NCBI GenBank assembly: GCA_964617665.1
Contig: CAZUAH010000231.1
Coordinates: 1 to 20,801 of the forward strand
DNA length: 20,801 bases
From: JADHUC01 sp964617665
GTDB taxonomy: Bacteria; Planctomycetota; Planctomycetia; Pirellulales; Pirellulaceae
Direction of reading: 5' to 3'
The first letter of the stretch is position 1. Each line of letters starts with the position of its first letter. The notes below the pieces were generated by a model that had not been told where the DNA came from, searched no databases, and saw nothing but the letters and a program-made list of their open reading frames with translations. This document shows, in pieces, positions 1 through 7,110 of this stretch. Both the position numbers and the translations under genes were made by a program.

Positions 1-30
1 GCGACGCAAAGCGCCGCTCCGACGCGCAGT

Positions 31-161
31 ACAAGCTTCACCGTGAAGCGCCCGCAGAAACGGTTGACCCAGAAACCGCTATCTGCAAGCGAAATGCTTC
101 GACCCAGGAGGGAGGGCTGTGCCGAGTTTCCCGCATGCACGACACAAACGGTGAAGCTTGT
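31..161. repeat. 14-bp perfect inverted repeat flanking 103 bp
   Basis: ACAAGCTTCACCGT at 31-44 is the exact reverse complement of ACGGTGAAGCTTGT at 148-161. The left arm also forms a small local hairpin (GCTTCA/TGAAGC, 35-49, loop CCG). The pair lies just downstream of the MurF-like gene on the minus strand. No run of T follows either arm, so a simple intrinsic terminator is not indicated. I found no convincing gene in 1-184. Confidence 0.5.
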
Positions 162-184
162 CGCTTTACGTCTATGATTCGTTC

Positions 185-1228
185 CTAACTCCTCTTGGGA
201 GGTTTTGTCTTGTTTGTGTTTCTTCTTCGCGTCGCATTCGGAAGCGACGATGCCCCGCCGTCCAACCGCATTTCCCGATCGCATTTGGGTGGCGACCCGG
301 AGCGTGATAACGCGACGGCTATCTCGTCCGGCGACATGTTCATGATCCGGCCCACCGCGAATGCGGTGAGAGCGGAGTGTAGGTGATGCCGTCGCGAGAC
401 AGGCACTCGAATTGGCACTCCGTCGGCCACGAACGACAACTCACCCAAGTGGGTACGAACATGGCTCGCAACCACGTCGCAATGTGGATTCTGCCCGACC
501 AGCAAGACGTGTGGTGCAAGGCAACTGGCCACATCACGCATCCGAGGACTATCACCGTTGAGCACTGCCCAACCATCGACCGGGAGACCCTCGAGCATTT
601 TCAGCTCGCTCGCCAGGTCGGATTCCGGCGTCCCCTCAACGGCGAGGGAGTAAATAGCAGCTACGTCCGGACAGCACAAGTGCGATAATGCTCCAACCGC
701 GTCCAATTCGTCAGATCCGTATTCGACCACAGTGAAATCATGCGATGCGTCCAATGCCAGCATCGCCAGTGGTAGCGTCATAGGGTCGGTTGCATCCCGC
801 GTGAACGACGCTCCAACGAATCTCGCGCGAAGAACGGTGTTGATCAACTCAGTCGTCGCGGTTCTTTCCTCGCCACCGGTCACTGCGATTAATTGCCCCG
901 AAAACCGCCGGCGCGACCATGCGGCCAATTGCCATAGGGCACACGAGGCATCTTCGACGGCTACGCTGAACTTGCCGGCCCACGGTTCGACATGCCGACC
1001 GGCGACGACAGCGCCTAGGGCACCCTGAGCGAAAGCTTGATCGGCACACGCTGCAGTTCCCCGTTCAGCTGGCTGAATCTCCCAGAACACATCGCCCGGC
1101 TGCACATCGGTCACATCCACGACGACGCGCCCGATCGGCTCCATTCCGCCGCCCAACGGCGGCATCATGCCGAGGTGCAAGTGGCCACCTGTGATTTCGG
1201 CGAGTTCCTGGATGCAAAGACTGATCAT
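185..1228 (-). CDS. Truncated, degenerate MurF-like Mur ligase
   Basis: The 347-residue protein follows the MurF plan: an N-terminal substrate domain (about 1-110), then a central ATPase domain (about 111-310, with VVEYGSDE near 168-174 and AVLNGDSP near 221-228). MurF joins D-Ala-D-Ala to UDP-MurNAc-tripeptide. Two things argue against normal activity. The P-loop, usually GxNGKTTT, reads GGEERTAT at 118-125, so the lysine is Arg122 and the glycine before it is Glu121. The protein also ends, with a basic tail, about where the C-terminal domain should begin, roughly 100 residues short of the usual ~450. The DSR motif of the N-domain and the conserved His after the central domain's TN-G motif are also gone. 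It starts 9 bp after murE with no clear ribosome binding site, suggesting translational coupling. It may be a pseudoenzyme, a decaying gene, or a frameshifted one; I saw no continuation of the missing domain in 1-184. Confidence 0.7.
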   Translation of the reverse strand: MISLCIQELAEITGGHLHLGMMPPLGGGMEPIGRVVVDVTDVQPGDVFWEIQPAERGTAACADQAFAQGALGAVVAGRHVEPWAGKFSVAVEDASCALWQLAAWSRRRFSGQLIAVTGGEERTATTELINTVLRARFVGASFTRDATDPMTLPLAMLALDASHDFTVVEYGSDELDAVGALSHLCCPDVAAIYSLAVEGTPESDLASELKMLEGLPVDGWAVLNGDSPRMRDVASCLAPHVLLVGQNPHCDVVASHVRTHLGELSFVADGVPIRVPVSRRHHLHSALTAFAVGRIMNMSPDEIAVALSRSGSPPKCDREMRLDGGASSLPNATRRRNTNKTKPPKRS

Positions 1229-1237
1229 CGTTGTGGT

Positions 1238-2773
1238 CTAATTCGCGAATTGCACTCGGCGGTTAAACGGAATGACCTTTGTGTCCTGCTGTTGGTAGTC
1301 GATCTTGGACCCCACTTCGAATAGCCACTCGCGGGCCACTTCTCGATCGTCGAAGTACTGTTCTTCATCGCCCACCAGTTGGCCTCCTTGATCGCCCTTG
1401 CCTGCGACCAAAACCGTGTCACCGGGCTCCGCTTGCCCCAGCGCCCAGCGGATGGCTTCCGCGCGGTTTGGCAACACGTGGGCTCGCGCGGGACGACGGT
1501 AGCCGTCGATGATGTCGTGAGCAATCTCCAGTGGCCGGTTCCAGCGCGGGTTGTCGCACGTAATGATCCCCAGATCTGCCGAGCGTTCAACGACCCTCCC
1601 TAGCAAGGGCCTTTCGGTCGGATCACGATCTGCATCTGCGCCGAAAACACAGATCACTCGGCCTGACGTGACCTGTCTGAGCGTCTTTAGGCTGACAGCC
1701 AACGTATCGGGTGTCCTGGCATAGTCGACGTACACGCCAAACGGTTGCCCGCAGACGATCGGCTCAAGGCGGCCGGGAACGCCGGCCAGCGATTCCAGCC
1801 CGCGGGCCACGGTCGTCAAGTCCAACCCCATGACCAATCCAACGGCCGCAGCAGCCAGGCAGTTGCGTACGTGGTGATCTCCGAACATGCGAGTTTGCAC
1901 CGCGACGGTTTCGTTGCCTGCCGTCAGCAAAAAGGTCTGCTCGCCGGCGTGACGCTCAATGACTTCCGCGGTCAATTCGGCAGGCATGCGCATTCCCACC
2001 GTGATCGTCGGGCAGTCGAGATTCTTCAAGAGAAACTTGCTGGCCGAATCGTCCGCATTGATCACGGCAAAGCCATCTGGCTTCAAGTGTTGGAACAAAC
2101 GAGCCTTCGCCTGCCGGTAATTGGCGATTGTGCCGTGGAAGTCCAGGTGATCCCGTCGCAGATTCGTCAACACGGCCGCGTCGAATCCAACGCCGGCGAT
2201 ACGCTTTTCTGCCAGGGCTCGACTAGATACTTCCAGTACCGAGTTCACGCATCCGCCGGCGCGCATCCGGGCCATCCAGTTGGCCAATTCAGCCGCCGAG
2301 GGCGTTGTAGTTGCTGCGGGTGCGCATTCCGAGCCATCGTCGTAGGCAACTGTGCTTATCAGGCCGGTAGGCTGCTTTGCCGCCTTAAATATGGAACGGA
2401 TCAGTAGACTGGTGATTGTCTTGCCATTCGTCCCCGATACACCGACCGTTCGCAGGTGAAGACTGGGATGGCCTGCAAGCGTTTGGCAAAGGTGTCCATA
2501 GGCGTCTCGGCTATCCGGCACGATGCAGATTGGCGTTTTGACCGGCAGCTGCCTTTCCGCCAGGATCGCCTTGGCACCACGACGAACAGCCTCATCGGCA
2601 TAATCGTGTCCGTCAATATCGGGCGATTCCACAGCCACAAATAGGTCGCCTTGCCGACATACGTGAGGGTCGGCACAGCAGGAGGCAATCTGAATGTCCC
2701 GGCTGCCGTAGATGCGACTGTTGGGGAAGACTTTGCGCAGGCTTACGCCTTCGTGAGGATGCGGTGATTGCAT
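1238..2773 (-). CDS. murE: MurE, UDP-MurNAc-tripeptide synthetase (probably meso-DAP-adding)
   Basis: MurE adds the third amino acid to UDP-MurNAc-L-Ala-D-Glu in the cytoplasm. At 511 residues it has the family length. The P-loop GTNGKT is at 114-119, TNLRRDHLDFHG at 203-214, the likely carbamylated lysine is K223 in AKARLF, and DNPR at 406-409 is the signature of meso-diaminopimelate-adding enzymes. Several usually conserved positions differ: EVSSHAL reads EVSSRAL (R185), YAHTP reads YARTP (R352), and the CGGDRD..KRP block reads ADADRDPTERP (378-388). The ATG at 2773 is preceded by AAGGAGG (2783-2789), which fixes the start. A sigma-70-like promoter lies about 150 bp upstream. The MurF-like gene follows directly. 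Identity as MurE is firm; full activity is less certain because of the substitutions. Confidence 0.93.
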   Translation of the reverse strand: MQSPHPHEGVSLRKVFPNSRIYGSRDIQIASCCADPHVCRQGDLFVAVESPDIDGHDYADEAVRRGAKAILAERQLPVKTPICIVPDSRDAYGHLCQTLAGHPSLHLRTVGVSGTNGKTITSLLIRSIFKAAKQPTGLISTVAYDDGSECAPAATTTPSAAELANWMARMRAGGCVNSVLEVSSRALAEKRIAGVGFDAAVLTNLRRDHLDFHGTIANYRQAKARLFQHLKPDGFAVINADDSASKFLLKNLDCPTITVGMRMPAELTAEVIERHAGEQTFLLTAGNETVAVQTRMFGDHHVRNCLAAAAVGLVMGLDLTTVARGLESLAGVPGRLEPIVCGQPFGVYVDYARTPDTLAVSLKTLRQVTSGRVICVFGADADRDPTERPLLGRVVERSADLGIITCDNPRWNRPLEIAHDIIDGYRRPARAHVLPNRAEAIRWALGQAEPGDTVLVAGKGDQGGQLVGDEEQYFDDREVAREWLFEVGSKIDYQQQDTKVIPFNRRVQFAN

Positions 2774-2925
2774 GTGAAAAGGCCTCCTTGCCCTTCATGC
2801 CGTGCGAGAATCCATCGGCACAGGTCGCCAAACCGGCGACTGGCCCCGTGGCCAAGAGTCCTTCCTTGGCCAGATACGGAATGGGTCATTATTCCTTCGC
2901 AGTAAACCGTCCTTTTCAGTTGAGA

Positions 2926-2954
2926 ATTGTTTTGGATTGACCGGATGGTGTCAA
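2926..2954 (-). promoter_or_regulatory. Candidate sigma-70-like promoter of murE
   Basis: On the minus strand a perfect -35 box TTGACA (2954-2949) is followed after exactly 17 bp by AACAAT (2931-2926), 4 of 6 matches to TATAAT. Transcription would start near 2919, giving a leader of about 146 nt before the murE ATG. Confidence 0.5.
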
Positions 2955-3097
2955 GGTGAAATGTCGCGGCGAAGGCTTCCGCAATGTGCCCCGAGAGCAA
3001 CGTACGTTGCAGGCGAAAGCAGTGACAGCATCGAACGATTGAACTGTTCCAAGAAAGGGAGATCGGATAGAAAAACACTTTGGGTCGAGATGGAAGC

Positions 3098-3104
3098 AAG
3101 GAGG
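3098..3104 (+). promoter_or_regulatory. Ribosome binding site that fixes the kdsB start
   Basis: AAGGAGG sits 9 nt before the ATG at 3114. This supports that start over the in-frame ATG at 3090 and the longer frame opening at 2802. Confidence 0.7.
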
Positions 3105-3113
3105 ATATGTTCG

Positions 3114-3896
3114 ATGGCTACGGAAGCGCCGAGATTGCGAGTCCGATACCGCAGTTACGTGGTCATTCCCGCGCGCCTTGCCTCGACTCGCCTGCCGCGA
3201 AAGCTCCTTCTGCGTGAAACCGGCAAGTCGGTGCTCCAGCACACCTATGAATCTGCCGCCCAGGCCGGCGCACCGCTGGGGATCTGCGTAGCGGCCGATC
3301 ATGAGGAGATCGCCGCGGACGTCCGACGTTTTGGCGGCGAGGTCCGTATGACAAGCCCCACGGCCGCTAGCGGAACCGATCGCGTTGCCGAGTTGGCTCG
3401 CTCGCTGCCCAACGCGGACGTAGTGGTCAACGTCCAGGGGGACGAGCCGGAAATTGCGGCCGACTCGATCGACTTGGCGATCCGTCTCCTGGAAGATAAT
3501 CCGCAGGCTGTCATGTCGACCCTGGCCACACCCATCCGAAGTCGCGAACAATTGGATGACCCTGACTGCGTTAAAGTGGTCTTCGACGAAAGAGGCCGAG
3601 CCCTCTATTTCAGTCGCAGCGCGATTCCGCATGCCCGAGACTGGGATGACCAGCTGTTGCACGCTGATCCACCGCACTTCTACCAACACATCGGTCTCTA
3701 CGCGTATCGACGCGATTTTCTCCTCGGGCTCGCCGACATGCCCCAGTCTGCGCTGGAAAAACTGGAGCGTCTTGAGCAACTGAGAGTGCTCTCGGCCGGC
3801 CACACGATCCTGGTGGGCGTAGTCGACGAACCGACGATCGGCATCGACACGCCGGAAGATTACCGGGCATTTGTCAGGCGAGCCAATACGTGCTAA
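3114..3896 (+). CDS. kdsB: KdsB, 3-deoxy-manno-octulosonate cytidylyltransferase (CMP-Kdo synthetase)
   Basis: KdsB activates Kdo with CTP to give CMP-Kdo for lipid A/LPS core assembly in the cytoplasm. The 260-residue product matches the usual ~250. Family motifs appear in order: the nucleotide-binding IPARLASTRLPRK (18-30), SGTDRVAE (87-93), VNVQGDEPEI (105-114, with metal-binding D110), then YFSRSAIP, HIGLYAYR and LEQLRVL. The ATG at 3114 is chosen because AAGGAGG lies 9 nt upstream and the homologous region begins a few residues later. pyrG follows 170 bp downstream and makes the CTP used here; the same gene order is known from Chlamydia. The gene implies an outer membrane with Kdo-containing LPS. 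Confidence 0.96.
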   Translation: MATEAPRLRVRYRSYVVIPARLASTRLPRKLLLRETGKSVLQHTYESAAQAGAPLGICVAADHEEIAADVRRFGGEVRMTSPTAASGTDRVAELARSLPNADVVVNVQGDEPEIAADSIDLAIRLLEDNPQAVMSTLATPIRSREQLDDPDCVKVVFDERGRALYFSRSAIPHARDWDDQLLHADPPHFYQHIGLYAYRRDFLLGLADMPQSALEKLERLEQLRVLSAGHTILVGVVDEPTIGIDTPEDYRAFVRRANTC

Positions 3897-3909
3897 GATG
3901 CTGCCCCAG

Positions 3910-3926
3910 GGCCAAACGCCTTGGCC
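3910..3926 (+). terminator. Weak hairpin after kdsB
   Basis: GGCCAA (3910-3915) and TTGGCC (3921-3926) form a 6-bp stem with a 5-nt loop, 13 nt after the kdsB stop. The following sequence has only a short T run (near 3935), so it may be an attenuator or a weak terminator. Confidence 0.3.
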
Positions 3927-4066
3927 ATGTCAAGTTTCTCACCACCATCGCTCTCTCAATCCGTAAAGTGTTTCTTACAAACCGTTTGCGCTGATTACGC
4001 GCGGTATTGGGCTTTCATTTTTCGGGTGTCAGCAGGAGTCATTTGCCAGGAAGGTTGCGAAGCGAA

Positions 4067-5701
4067 ATGACCAAACACATCTTTGTCACCGGAGGAGTCG
4101 TCAGTTCACTGGGCAAGGGTCTCACCAGCGCTTCGGTCGCCATGTTGCTGGAACGGCGCGGTTTGCGAGTGAAGATGCAAAAGCTGGATCCCTATATCAA
4201 CGTCGATCCAGGGACGATGAATCCATACCAACATGGTGAGGTATACGTCCTGGACGATGGCAGTGAGACGGATCTGGATCTGGGACACTACGAGCGGTTC
4301 ACCCATAGCCCACTGTCACGCGATTCCAACTACACGACTGGTCAGATCTATCTGTCGGTGATCGAAAAAGAACGCCGAGGCGAGTATCTGGGCAAGACGA
4401 TTCAAATCATTCCGCACATAACCAACGAAATCAAGGCAGTTATCCACAAATTAGCCGACGCCGACACGGATGTCGTCATTACCGAAATCGGCGGAACGGC
4501 GGGTGACATCGAGAGTCAGCCGTTTCTAGAGGCTATCCGTCAGTTCTCGCTGGACGTGGGCAAAGAGAATTGCCTGTACATCCATCTGACGCTTGTGCCC
4601 TATCTCAAGGCGGCCGCCGAACTTAAAACGAAGCCAACGCAGCATTCAGTGGGCCAGTTGCGTCAGATCGGTATCCAGCCCGACATCCTGATTTGCCGTA
4701 CAGAAACACCAATTCCGGTGGACGCCCGCAAGAAAATGGCCTTGTTCTGCAACGTTCCTCTTGAAGCCGTGATCGAGGAGAAGGACAAGGAGCTTTCGAT
4801 TTACGAGGTCCCGCTGAGCTTGGTCGAGAACGGACTAGATGAGTTGATTGTCAAGAAGCTCGGCCTGAGTTCCGAAACGCTGGAATTGGACGACTGGCGC
4901 GACCTGATTCATCGGTTGCGCAACCCACAGCACGATGTGGCCATCGCCGTTGTAGGCAAATACGCCGAGCATTCTGATGCCTACAAGTCCATCTACGAGG
5001 CACTCGATCACGCTGGCGTAGAACACGAAGGCCGAGTCCGCATTGGCAAGATTCGCAGCGAGGATATCGAGGAGAAAGGCCCTGAACACTGCCTGGAGGG
5101 ATACGACGGTGTGTTGGTGCCTGGCGGATTTGGTGACCGTGGCATCGAAGGAAAGATCCGTGCGGTGCGTTACGCTCGCGAACGGAACATGCCATTCTTT
5201 GGCATCTGCCTGGGACTGCAATGTGCGGTGTCCGAGTTTGCCCGCAACGTGATCGGCCTGGACAAAGCGAATTCCACGGAATTCGACGAAAAGACGCCCC
5301 ATCCGGTGATTTGCCTGTTGGATGCGCAACGAAACATCGTGGACAAGGGCGGCACGATGCGGTTGGGTGCCCAACCGACAGACGTACACTCGTCGACTAC
5401 CGCCGCGAAGTGCTACGGAACCGACTCCATCACGGAACGCCACAGGCATCGCTACGAATTCAATAACACGTATCGGGATCAGTTCGAGAGCCACGGGATG
5501 ATCGTCGCAGGAACCAGCGACGAGGGCAAACTGGTCGAAATCGTTGAAATACCCAACCATCCATGGTTCGTCGCCGTGCAGTTTCATCCCGAATTCAAGT
5601 CCAAGCCTACGGCGGTACACCCGCTGTTCAGTGGCTTTGTCGAAGCGGCGCTCAAACGCCACATCACGAGTAGCAAGCAAGCAGAGGAGGTCCAGGTATG
5701 A
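4067..5701 (+). CDS. pyrG: PyrG, CTP synthase (glutamine-hydrolysing)
   Basis: PyrG converts UTP to CTP using ATP and glutamine. The 544-residue length is typical. The N-terminal synthetase domain begins MTKHIFVTGGVVSSLGKG with its P-loop at 9-20 and contains DPYINVDPGTMNP. The C-terminal class I glutamine amidotransferase domain shows GGFGDRG, the nucleophile C381 in GICLGLQ, and H507/E509 in VQFHPEF. The start at 4067 is set by family alignment; AGGAAGG lies about 12 nt upstream. The frame is open further up (TTG at 4007), but that extension is not conserved. The stop TGA overlaps the ATG of the DUF1844 gene (ATGA at 5698-5701), so the two are translationally coupled. Confidence 0.97.
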   Translation: MTKHIFVTGGVVSSLGKGLTSASVAMLLERRGLRVKMQKLDPYINVDPGTMNPYQHGEVYVLDDGSETDLDLGHYERFTHSPLSRDSNYTTGQIYLSVIEKERRGEYLGKTIQIIPHITNEIKAVIHKLADADTDVVITEIGGTAGDIESQPFLEAIRQFSLDVGKENCLYIHLTLVPYLKAAAELKTKPTQHSVGQLRQIGIQPDILICRTETPIPVDARKKMALFCNVPLEAVIEEKDKELSIYEVPLSLVENGLDELIVKKLGLSSETLELDDWRDLIHRLRNPQHDVAIAVVGKYAEHSDAYKSIYEALDHAGVEHEGRVRIGKIRSEDIEEKGPEHCLEGYDGVLVPGGFGDRGIEGKIRAVRYARERNMPFFGICLGLQCAVSEFARNVIGLDKANSTEFDEKTPHPVICLLDAQRNIVDKGGTMRLGAQPTDVHSSTTAAKCYGTDSITERHRHRYEFNNTYRDQFESHGMIVAGTSDEGKLVEIVEIPNHPWFVAVQFHPEFKSKPTAVHPLFSGFVEAALKRHITSSKQAEEVQV

Positions 5702-6126
5702 GTGAGGACAAGGAAGAACGCAAAATCGTCATCGACGAGGACTGGAAAGGCCAAGTGGAACGCGAAAAGCAGGCTGCGGAAGCCGCGAAGGAAGAAGGCG
5801 AAGAGCAAGAAGGTGAGGGGGCCCAACAACCAGAGAAGGATGCGTCCGAGGCTCAACTCCCCCCTGTATCATTCCCAACCCTGGTTACTTCCTTGGCGGC
5901 GCAGGCCTTGGCGGCCATGGGGCAAATGCCCGACCCCGCCGAAGGGCATCCCGTCGTCCGGCCCGACCTGGCGAAACACTGCATAGACACGCTGGGAATG
6001 CTGGAGGAGAAGACCAAGGGCAATCTGACGACCGAAGAAACGGGGATGCTATCAGAGATTCTCCACCAGTTGCGGATGCTCTTCGTTTCCGTCCGCAACG
6101 CGCCCCCTGAGGAAGAAAAGGCATAG
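5698..6126 (+). CDS. DUF1844 domain protein
   Basis: A 142-residue acidic cytoplasmic protein of unknown function. Residues 1-55 are highly charged, rich in Glu and Lys and probably disordered. From about residue 56 it matches the DUF1844 pattern: a hydrophobic stretch with SLAAQALAAMGQMPDP, then LAKHCIDTLGMLEEKTKGNLT and a final helix with LHQLRMLFVSVR. The first four bases overlap the pyrG stop, so the protein is probably made with PyrG. I know of no assigned biochemical role and see no catalytic motif. It ends 4 nt before the left arm of the inverted repeat at 6131-6252. Confidence 0.88.
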   Translation: MSEDKEERKIVIDEDWKGQVEREKQAAEAAKEEGEEQEGEGAQQPEKDASEAQLPPVSFPTLVTSLAAQALAAMGQMPDPAEGHPVVRPDLAKHCIDTLGMLEEKTKGNLTTEETGMLSEILHQLRMLFVSVRNAPPEEEKA

Positions 6127-6130
6127 AAAA

Positions 6131-6252
6131 ACGGGCGTTGTGCTCGGCCAGCGAAACGAGTTGCGTCTGACAACAACCGGTGACTGCATCCCTACAAAAC
6201 AGCACAGGCTTGCGACGCTCGTCATCTTGCCAAGCCGGGCACAATCGCCCGT
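6131..6252. repeat. Long imperfect inverted repeat between convergent genes
   Basis: ACGGGCGTTGTGCTCGGC (6131-6148) pairs with 6234-6252 over 18 positions, with one G-T wobble and one bulged T, around an 85-nt centre. The centre holds a weaker nested pairing (ACGAG and CGTC against GACG and CTCGT). The repeat begins 4 nt after the DUF1844 stop and ends 5 nt before the mraZ stop. Read on the minus strand, the closing arm runs into TTTTT, so it could end mraZ transcripts. A small MITE-like insertion is an alternative, but I see no target duplication. Confidence 0.5.
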
Positions 6253-6257
6253 GACGT

Positions 6258-6737
6258 TCAACCTGAAAGATTGTCAAACAATCGCCGGAATTCCGGCATT
6301 CTTTCCTCGATATAGGCAAACCACGCGTCTGGCCTCCACAGCTCGACGCACAGTGCGGCTCCGACAACTAAGAGTTCCTCGCCTGGGTCCACTCCAAGGA
6401 ACTCGCGAAAACTCTCCGGCACCGACAGTCGCCCTCGTCCCCCAAGGCGAACAACGGTATGGCGTGTCGACAACAGCCGGCCCAGCATCTGAACATCTTC
6501 GATTCGTCCAGCTAATCGGCCTGCCTTTATCTTCTCTTGGACTAGGCGGACACCTTCTTCCAGCTTGCCACTCCACTGCTGGGCGTTCCATAGACTGAGT
6601 GCGCCCACGCGTTCTTTGGCTAAGACGCAGTCCGCCCCCCCCGACACTATCTCGCTGGCAAGCTCGGATGGTATTGACACGCGAAAGCGATCGTCCAATA
6701 CGCGTCGGTGTTCGCCGAGAATCAGCGGAGGAGACAT
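6258..6737 (-). CDS. mraZ: MraZ-family (AbrB-fold) regulator
   Basis: A 159-residue protein with the tandem SpoVT-AbrB half-domains of MraZ. The first repeat includes LDDRFRVSIP (near 14-23) and the second GRGRLSVPESFREFLG followed by VVGAALCVELWRPDAW. MraZ is a DNA-binding repressor that normally heads the division and cell wall cluster and binds TGGGA-type repeats before its own gene. Here it stands alone: no rsmH (mraW) or ftsL follows, and the next gene is convergent. The ATG at 6737 has no good Shine-Dalgarno sequence, and a stop blocks the frame shortly upstream. No clear triple MraZ box is visible; there are only scattered TGGG motifs. Family assignment is good, but its target is unknown. 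Confidence 0.87.
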   Translation of the reverse strand: MSPPLILGEHRRVLDDRFRVSIPSELASEIVSGGADCVLAKERVGALSLWNAQQWSGKLEEGVRLVQEKIKAGRLAGRIEDVQMLGRLLSTRHTVVRLGGRGRLSVPESFREFLGVDPGEELLVVGAALCVELWRPDAWFAYIEERMPEFRRLFDNLSG

Positions 6738-7110
6738 CGAAATATCGGAATAACGTGAATGCTGTCATGGCGAATCCGTTCCGAAATCCCATCCGTCGAC
6801 GTTCTAGCCGGTGTTTGCGTGGCCTCACGAGATCACCGCTAGCCACATTCCGGGGCCCATCTCCCCGCACAGTATTTCCAAATTACTTTGAATTGGGCCT
6901 CAAACCCCACATCCGCGGATTCTATCAACTACGGCAGCCCATTCAACCCATCGGCAAAGAAAATCTCGGGATTCACAGGAACGACAACCTCAAAAACGCG
7001 ATTTCCTGTTAATTCACATTGAAAGGAGCACGCTGTTTCGTGTATTTCAGCCTCGCGACTGTGCACTCCAGGTACTGAAGTTCTGTGTTGCCTCCACATC
7101 AAGGCCACTC
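6738..7110. other. Divergent intergenic region mraZ / ketosynthase
   Basis: These 373 bp carry the control regions of two divergent genes. I see TTGAAA (7019-7024) and TATTTC (7043-7048) 18 bp apart as a weak plus-strand promoter. GAAAGGAG (7021-7028) stands before a 12-codon frame at 7040-7078. Two TGGG motifs on the minus strand (6938-6950) are 9 bp apart. Frames that cross this stretch have no recognisable protein. Confidence 0.4.

Larger units (their letters stand above)
2774..3113. other. Divergent intergenic region murE / kdsB
   Basis: These 340 bp separate murE (minus) from kdsB (plus). They hold the murE ribosome binding site, a candidate murE promoter and the kdsB ribosome binding site. 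An open frame runs in from 2802 ahead of kdsB, but its peptide has no KdsB similarity, so I treat it as non-coding. I did not find a convincing plus-strand promoter. Confidence 0.6.

Noticed and set aside
1..184. Possible start of another minus-strand cell wall gene downstream of the MurF-like gene
   Set aside because: All three minus-strand frames meet stops within about 35 codons, and no MurF C-terminal domain or mraY start is seen.
2802..3113. In-frame N-terminal extension of kdsB by about 104 residues
   Set aside because: It has no KdsB similarity, and a strong ribosome binding site (3098-3104) precedes the ATG at 3114, where the family homology begins.
2916..3803. Long antisense frame (295 codons) opposite kdsB
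   Set aside because: It is covered by the well conserved kdsB on the other strand and its peptide shows no recognisable domain.
4835..5680. Long antisense frame (281 codons) opposite pyrG
   Set aside because: It is a mirror of the conserved pyrG coding sequence; no domain is visible.
6274..6870. 198-codon minus-strand frame overlapping mraZ
   Set aside because: The overlapping frame 6258-6737 carries clear MraZ motifs, while this one is Arg/Gly-rich and unlike any family.
6787..6950. MraZ box (TGGGA repeats) upstream of mraZ
   Set aside because: There is one exact TGGGA (6791-6787) and a TGGG pair with 9-bp spacing (6938-6950), but not the expected three repeats at 10-bp spacing.
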